A stretch of DNA of 64,000 nt, from assembly GCA_028564705.1 (NCBI GenBank), contig JAPXFQ010000178.1:62001-126000 (forward strand), in the 5' to 3' direction. The position numbers and the translations under genes were made by a program. Source of the stretch: Apricaphanius iberus. Its lineage: Eukaryota > Chordata > Actinopteri > Cyprinodontiformes > Aphaniidae. The notes under the pieces were generated by a model, which saw only the letters and a list, made by a program, of their open reading frames with translations, did not search any database and was not told the DNA's origin. Positions within the stretch are counted from its first letter, which is position 1. The number at the start of each line of letters is the position of its first letter. Below, piece after piece: positions 59,395 to 64,000 of this stretch.

Positions 59395-59654
59395 GTACGT
59401 TTGCCTTGAATTACTTGGGTTGAGAGAGAAAAATCTCAACTTAACCCACATGAATCTTATTATCTGCTTTATCTAAGTCTGGTTGCTATGCAGCAGACAA
59501 TTGGCAGCAAGTCAGAGTTGCTCCTAAATTTTAGTAATGTTTTTATAGTTGAATTACTTTTTAAAACGTTTTTTTGTAGCTGACAAACTTGTTAAATAAT
59601 CTTACTTTACTATTTTTGTTGGAAATAAAATACTTTTAGCCTTTTTTCAATAAA

Positions 59655-60410
59655 ATGTGTACAGCGTCTGATAAAGTCGTTTACACAGAGGAAGAACTGT
59701 TGGAACTATCGAGGACAAAACATGGACTGAAACATCCCATTCCAACAGAATTAAGGAGGACATTTTGTGGATGCAGAGCTGGCCCCATGGTAAAGGTGAA
59801 GATCAGCATTAAGAGGTGGAAATATAAGCCTGCCCTACCCTCTGTCATCATGGGAAACCAAGCTGGAACCAACAGCTTTATAGAGAGTGCAGTCTGATCT
59901 GTCTAACGGAGTCCTGGCTGAATGACAACACATCGGACTCATGCGTGGACATAACCGGCTTCACAGCTGTGCGAGCAGATAGAGATCCACAGTAGAGCGG
60001 GAGTTGCTGAGTAATTTTACTTTACAATCAGAGATGGGTTAACCCACGGAACGTGACGGTTAAACTGAAAGTATTTTGTCCCGACATTGAACTGCTGTCA
60101 GTTGGTTTCCATCAGTACTACATGCCACGGGAGATCCCATATGTGGCTGTTAGAACCGTTTATGTTCCTCCGAGAGCAGTTCCTGCAGCTGTGTGTGATG
60201 TCACCCATGACGTCGTTGCTAGGATACAGACCGAGCAAGGGGATTTTAATCACGTCTCTCTGTCCTCCTGCCTGACTGACTTTGTGCAGTGTGTGAACTG
60301 TCCGACACATGGAGATCAAACTCTAGATCTGTTATATACTAACCTCTCCCTCCACTGGCTAGATCTGATCACAGCATGATCTATCTCCAACCGACATACA
60401 AACCTCATGC
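59655..60410 (+). pseudogene. LINE ORF2 endonuclease fragment
   Basis: The frames encode YKPALPSVIMGNQAG, then, after a shift, CLTESWLNDNTSD and FTAVRADRDP. DIELLSVGF, YMPREIPYVAVRTVYVPPRA, and GDFNHVSLSSCLTDF (catalytic GDFN) follow, then CPTHGDQTLDLLYTNL. The final SDHS block lies near 60375-60385. This is a complete order of APE-type endonuclease blocks with internal deletions and stops, from a LINE subfamily distinct from family A. Confidence 0.82.
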
Positions 60411-60589
60411 TCTATACAGCAGGCTATGCCTCTTTTTGTCACATTTTTCAAACCATAAATGTAGGTTGGGTAAGACTTTAGAAGGGGATCAGTTGCTCTT
60501 TAAGTAAATACCTGTGATTCATAAAAATATAAATATCAACTTGAAAATTACCTCACCTGTACTCTTTTTTTAAATCTCTTTAATCCTTA

Positions 60590-60872
60590 GCTGTGAATCT
60601 CCAAGCTACAGACGGTCGCGGCAGATAACCGCTTGTGCTGAGCCTGGTTCTGCCGGAGGTTTCTTCCTGTTAAAAGGGAGTTTTTCCTTCCCACTGTCGC
60701 TGCATGCTTGCTCAGTATGAGGGATTGCTGAGAATTCCACGACGCAATCTTCTGTGGTTCTGTAATTTCTACACTAAACATTGTATTGTAATAACTCTTT
60801 TTGTAAAGTGCCTTGAGATGACATCTGTTGTGAAATGGCGCTATATAAATAAACTGAATTGAATTGAATTGA
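60590..60872 (+). mobile_element. LINE family A 3' UTR and tail
   Basis: Text from ggtttcttcctgttaaaagg to ggcgctatataaataaactgaattgaattgaattg matches the 33770-34022 terminus. The sub-type matches the reverse copy at 50070-50302. Confidence 0.85.
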
Positions 60873-61079
60873 ATCTTTGAAATTATAGTCCAAAGGAAGA
60901 CTATTCTTATTAGCCAAATTAAATTAAACTGCACAACATGGAGTTTTGAGTTCATTATACAACTTCTACATTTTCTAACTTGAGTTGCACTTGTTTCATC
61001 AAGTGTTCAAATAAAGATTTTAAAAAGAACACATGGTTTATGATTTAAAAGGACAATTAAATTGCAATGTTGCTTATGA

Positions 61080-61440
61080 ATTCAAATCGCTTTTATTTAT
61101 ATAGCGCCAATTCACAACATATATCATCTCATGGCACTTTACAACAAAAGTCATTTCCATACAATTATACAAACATTCCAATCAGATAAAAGTTTTCTAT
61201 GTAAGGAATCCCAGCAGATTGCGATGAGTCATTGATGTGAGGTTGTACCCTGATCATGGAGACACCAACCACAGCTATTCCTCAGCAATCCCTCATACTG
61301 AGCAAGCATGTAGTAACAGTGGAGAGGAAAAACTCCCCTTTAAAAGGAAGAAACCTCCAGCAGAACCAGAACCTGGCTCAGTACAAGCGGTCATCTGCCG
61401 AGACCGTCTGGGGGTCTGAGAAGACAGAGAAGAGCAGATC
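61080..61440 (-). mobile_element. LINE family A 3' UTR and tail, reverse orientation
   Basis: The text ttcaaatcgcttttatttatatagcgccaattcac through ctgagaagacagagaagagc is the reverse complement of the 33690-34020 3' end. A similar copy is at 39703-40180. Confidence 0.85.
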
Positions 61441-61913
61441 AGATTCAGATCAATTCATCAAGACTTTGTGAGACATTTCATGAAACGAAAAGTAAGCACA
61501 TTTTCTCAATAAATTCACTTTGTTTTAGTTATTTTTGTGAGCAGTCATTATAGTGTCAGTTCTTTTTGGTTTTGTTGAAAACTCTCGTCTTTATTTTTAT
61601 TTCAGTTAACAAACAAGTTTTTACTTGTAGTTTTCGTTATTTTGTTTGTTTTTGTTCACAATAATAAATCTCCGGTGTTTGAAAAAATAAATATTAAAAT
61701 GATCTCCGAGTGGTTTTGAACGCAGCATCCGAGGCAAGCCCCGGTTGTTCTCCTGAAATCAGAAGAATGGAGGCTAAATTCATGAAGCCATGGGGAGATA
61801 TAGTCGTGGTTGACAATGGCCTTTAAAACAAGTTGGTTTGGGAGCTGGTGCTAGAAGTTAAGGGAGCCTCAAGTGTTTTTGTGAGCTGTGTCCAAGAAGT
61901 TAGTATATGCAAC

Positions 61914-63636
61914 CTGTGGCAGCGCCAGGGAGGGTCTTGGGGGGTCTCAAAACCCTCCCAAAAAAAGCCTTCACCCCCCATTTGACCCCCCATCCATGGG
62001 CGTAACGGCCGTGGGATACGTATGGCATCTGTCCCCCATACGTATTTACTGCCGTTTAATGTGTGGTGACATATTTTTACAAGCCGTCTTTAAACGCACC
62101 TTAAATGCACATATGCTAAGCAAGCATCGATCACAGACAGGTGCAGCAAAGCAGCTTGTTAAGCAAACTAGCCAGAGGCAACAAAATGCTACAAACCCTG
62201 CAGAGATTTTTCCAAACAAGCTACAGTTTGAGTTTTGCTGATGGATGCAGGTAATCTTAGCTAAATGATGGCAAGTTAATAATGCAACTGTATCGTTTTA
62301 AGCTAGTTAACAATACTAGTGTTAGTAATTTTACATAGCTAGTTAGTTAATGCTTGGAGTAAACCCAGTCCCCTTTAATTTCTTTGTAGATTTTGTGCTC
62401 ATTATTGCTGTCCACATGTTTGAGAGAAATCGTTATTGCCCTTGTTAATAAAAAGATCAGATTCGGAGAGAAGACATGAGGCCAGCTGCTGGGAGAATTT
62501 ATGCAGGGTCTTCAGGTGAGAAAGAGATCAGTTACTGATAGAAACCAGGCAGGTATCAGGAAAGAGTTATTATTCTCAGTCGCACCCCAAAATACGTTTT
62601 TGTCTGCATTTTGTTAGATTAATGCACGGGTGAAACTTGAAAAATTTGAATATTGTGCAAAAGTTAATGATTTCACTAAATCAATGTAAAAGATTAACTA
62701 ATATATGATATAGACTCATTAGAAGCAAATTGAGTTATAGCAAGATAACCAGGATTGGTTTTAATTTTCATTATAATGCCTTACAGAGTATGGAAATCCC
62801 AAATTCAAAATCTAGTAAAATTAGAATATTACATGAAATCAATAAAATAAGGACTTTAAATAGAGAAATTTTGGAACCTTGAACAGTAATCAAGCATATG
62901 TACTCAGTATGTAGTTGGTTTGGGCCTCTTATACATTATGTCCTGTCTCAGCCTTATCGTGTTTACTGGTATTTGCTGATTAGAGCATGAGCATGACACT
63001 TTAAACCTAAAATATTGAACCTTTTCACAATATTCGAATTTTCTGAGATTTTGAATTTCAGGTTTTCATAAGCTGTAAGACATAATCATAATTAAAACAA
63101 ATAAAGGCTTGAAATATCTTGCTTTGCATGTGATGATTCTTTATCATCCTTTAGATTCACCTTTTAAGTTGAATTGATGAAACAAAGGAAATTTTGCACA
63201 ATATTCAAATTTTCGAGTTTCACCTGTAAATCAGTTTGGTAGCCTGTAAAAAACTTTTATTCTGAAGAGTTGATCTGTCATGATTGTGTTTTTTATTGTG
63301 ATATTCTGAAGCCAGTGCGTAAACTTGAAACATCTTTCTTTAATATGTAGTTATATCTTTCCAGATTGACCTTAAAAGTCAATTTAGACTGACATTTGTT
63401 AGTTATTTGTCCCTGCTGACCAGGGGGAGCTCGTCACTATTAATAACTGTATATGAACCATTATTAATATTGCTGATAACTAAGCCAGTTATTATGCATC
63501 AGTAATTTAAATGGTTATTTTGTCAGTGAGGAAAGGTGCAATATCATGTAAGAGGATGATCAATCACAGACCCTGTTTGAATTGACCAAGACCCCCCCAT
63601 TGCCCCCTCAATCAAAATTGTCTGGAGCCGCCACTG
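61914..63636. mobile_element. hAT-like element with 8-bp target duplication, hosting a Tc1-type MITE
   Basis: The left end ctgtggcagcgccagg and reverse-complemented right end cagtggcggctccaga are inverted repeats of the same type as the element at 1406-2952. Both sides carry tatgcaac (61906-61913 and 63637-63644), a perfect 8-bp hAT duplication. A short frame (61888-62241) with LNAHMLSKHRSQTGAAK is not assigned. Removing the nested element (62623-63228) leaves about 1.1 kb. Confidence 0.82.
62623..63228. mobile_element. Tc1/mariner-type MITE with long inverted ends
   Basis: The left end tgcacgggtgaaacttgaaaaa and the reverse-complemented right end tacaggtgaaactcgaaaat start long inverted repeats that continue with aatttgaatattgtgcaaaa. 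This terminus belongs to a common fish Tc1-like family with TA target sites. The 606 bp hold no transposase frame. Confidence 0.85.
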
Positions 63637-63841
63637 TATGCAACTAGCGGAAAAAAAGCTCTTTGACGTCACGACGGAGACGTCTGGCATAAAGCTGCTG
63701 TCCGTGCGCTCCAACACATATGCAGTTTGCCGGGAGCAACAGCCACTACGTACCCTGTGGCTGCCGAAAATTAGGTGAGGAAATATTTTTTCATTACGGA
63801 ACACGATTTCTCATTTACGATCATACAGCCACTCGTAGATC

Positions 63842-64000
63842 TATGCAAAAAAGTTGCTGCTGATAAAAACGTTTTAACAAAACAGTCAGTTTCTCATCAT
63901 CATGCCAGTTCTATGAACACACATGGCATAGCACCAGAGTTCAAGAAAGGTCTGTCTGATAAGCTCAAAGGATGGATGTTTTCTCTGAATGTTGATGATT
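63842..64000 (+). other. Partial coding-like frame at the window edge
   Basis: In frame from about 63842 the text reads LCKKVAADKNVLTKQSVSHH, then HGIAPEFKKGLSDKLKGWMF and SLNVDD, cut by the window end. It resembles the start of an RNase H-type transposase core of a hAT-like element, with SLNVDD as a possible first catalytic Asp. Nothing upstream in the same frame confirms it. Confidence 0.35.

Noticed and set aside
59395..64000. Next loxl2 exon (rest of SRCR4)
   Set aside because: I looked for an ETWYW-like start and the HxG/CSGTE blocks; nothing fits, so the exon must lie outside the window.

Overview
The window is almost certainly from a teleost fish. It carries an interrupted vertebrate gene with canonical GT/AG splice sites, and its introns are packed with repeats typical of fish: L2/CR1/Rex-like LINEs, Tc1-like, hAT-like and PIF/Harbinger-like DNA elements, tRNA-like SINE sequence and a broken endogenous retrovirus. 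The short repeated LINE tails (gaattgaattg type) are common in percomorph/cyprinodontiform fish, but I cannot fix the species. There is no bacterial gene organisation, CRISPR array or operon.

The only host gene I can support is a + strand loxl2 (lysyl oxidase-like 2) orthologue. Five internal exons are visible: 9200-9411, 22761-22977, 48886-49069, 58659-58810 and 59227-59394. They join in frame across every intron and encode SRCR domain 2, SRCR domain 3 and the first half of SRCR domain 4. The signal peptide, SRCR1, the rest of SRCR4 and the copper/LTQ catalytic domain lie outside the window. The introns measure about 13.3 kb, 25.9 kb, 9.6 kb and 0.4 kb, and the long ones are long because of transposon load.

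Layout. 1-9.2 kb (upstream intron): LINE fragments in both orientations, a ZMYM-like hAT element with a transposase N-terminus, two L2-type LINE tails and a 1.1-kb hAT element with a perfect 8-bp target duplication. 9.4-22.8 kb: an L2 copy split by a retroposed element, a retrovirus remnant (integrase and Env-like, minus strand) and a disrupted Tc1 element. 23-48.9 kb: several PIF/Harbinger-like MITEs, one near-complete LINE, a LINE-in-LINE nest, Tc1 remnants and a second copy of the retroposed family. 49-58.7 kb: a third copy of that family, a solo LTR inside a Tc1 transposase, an RTE-like LINE end and more MITEs. 59.4-64 kb: a LINE endonuclease fragment, LINE tails and a hAT element (8-bp target duplication) holding a nested Tc1-type MITE.

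No exciting autonomous new system is evident. The observation most worth following is a dispersed family present three times (16124-17020, 43546-44740, 51228-52200). Its minus strand carries a small open frame predicted to encode one membrane segment followed by a coiled coil. One copy is 5'-truncated and flanked by a near-perfect target duplication, which suggests retroposition. Many nested insertions also let the relative ages of the elements be ordered.
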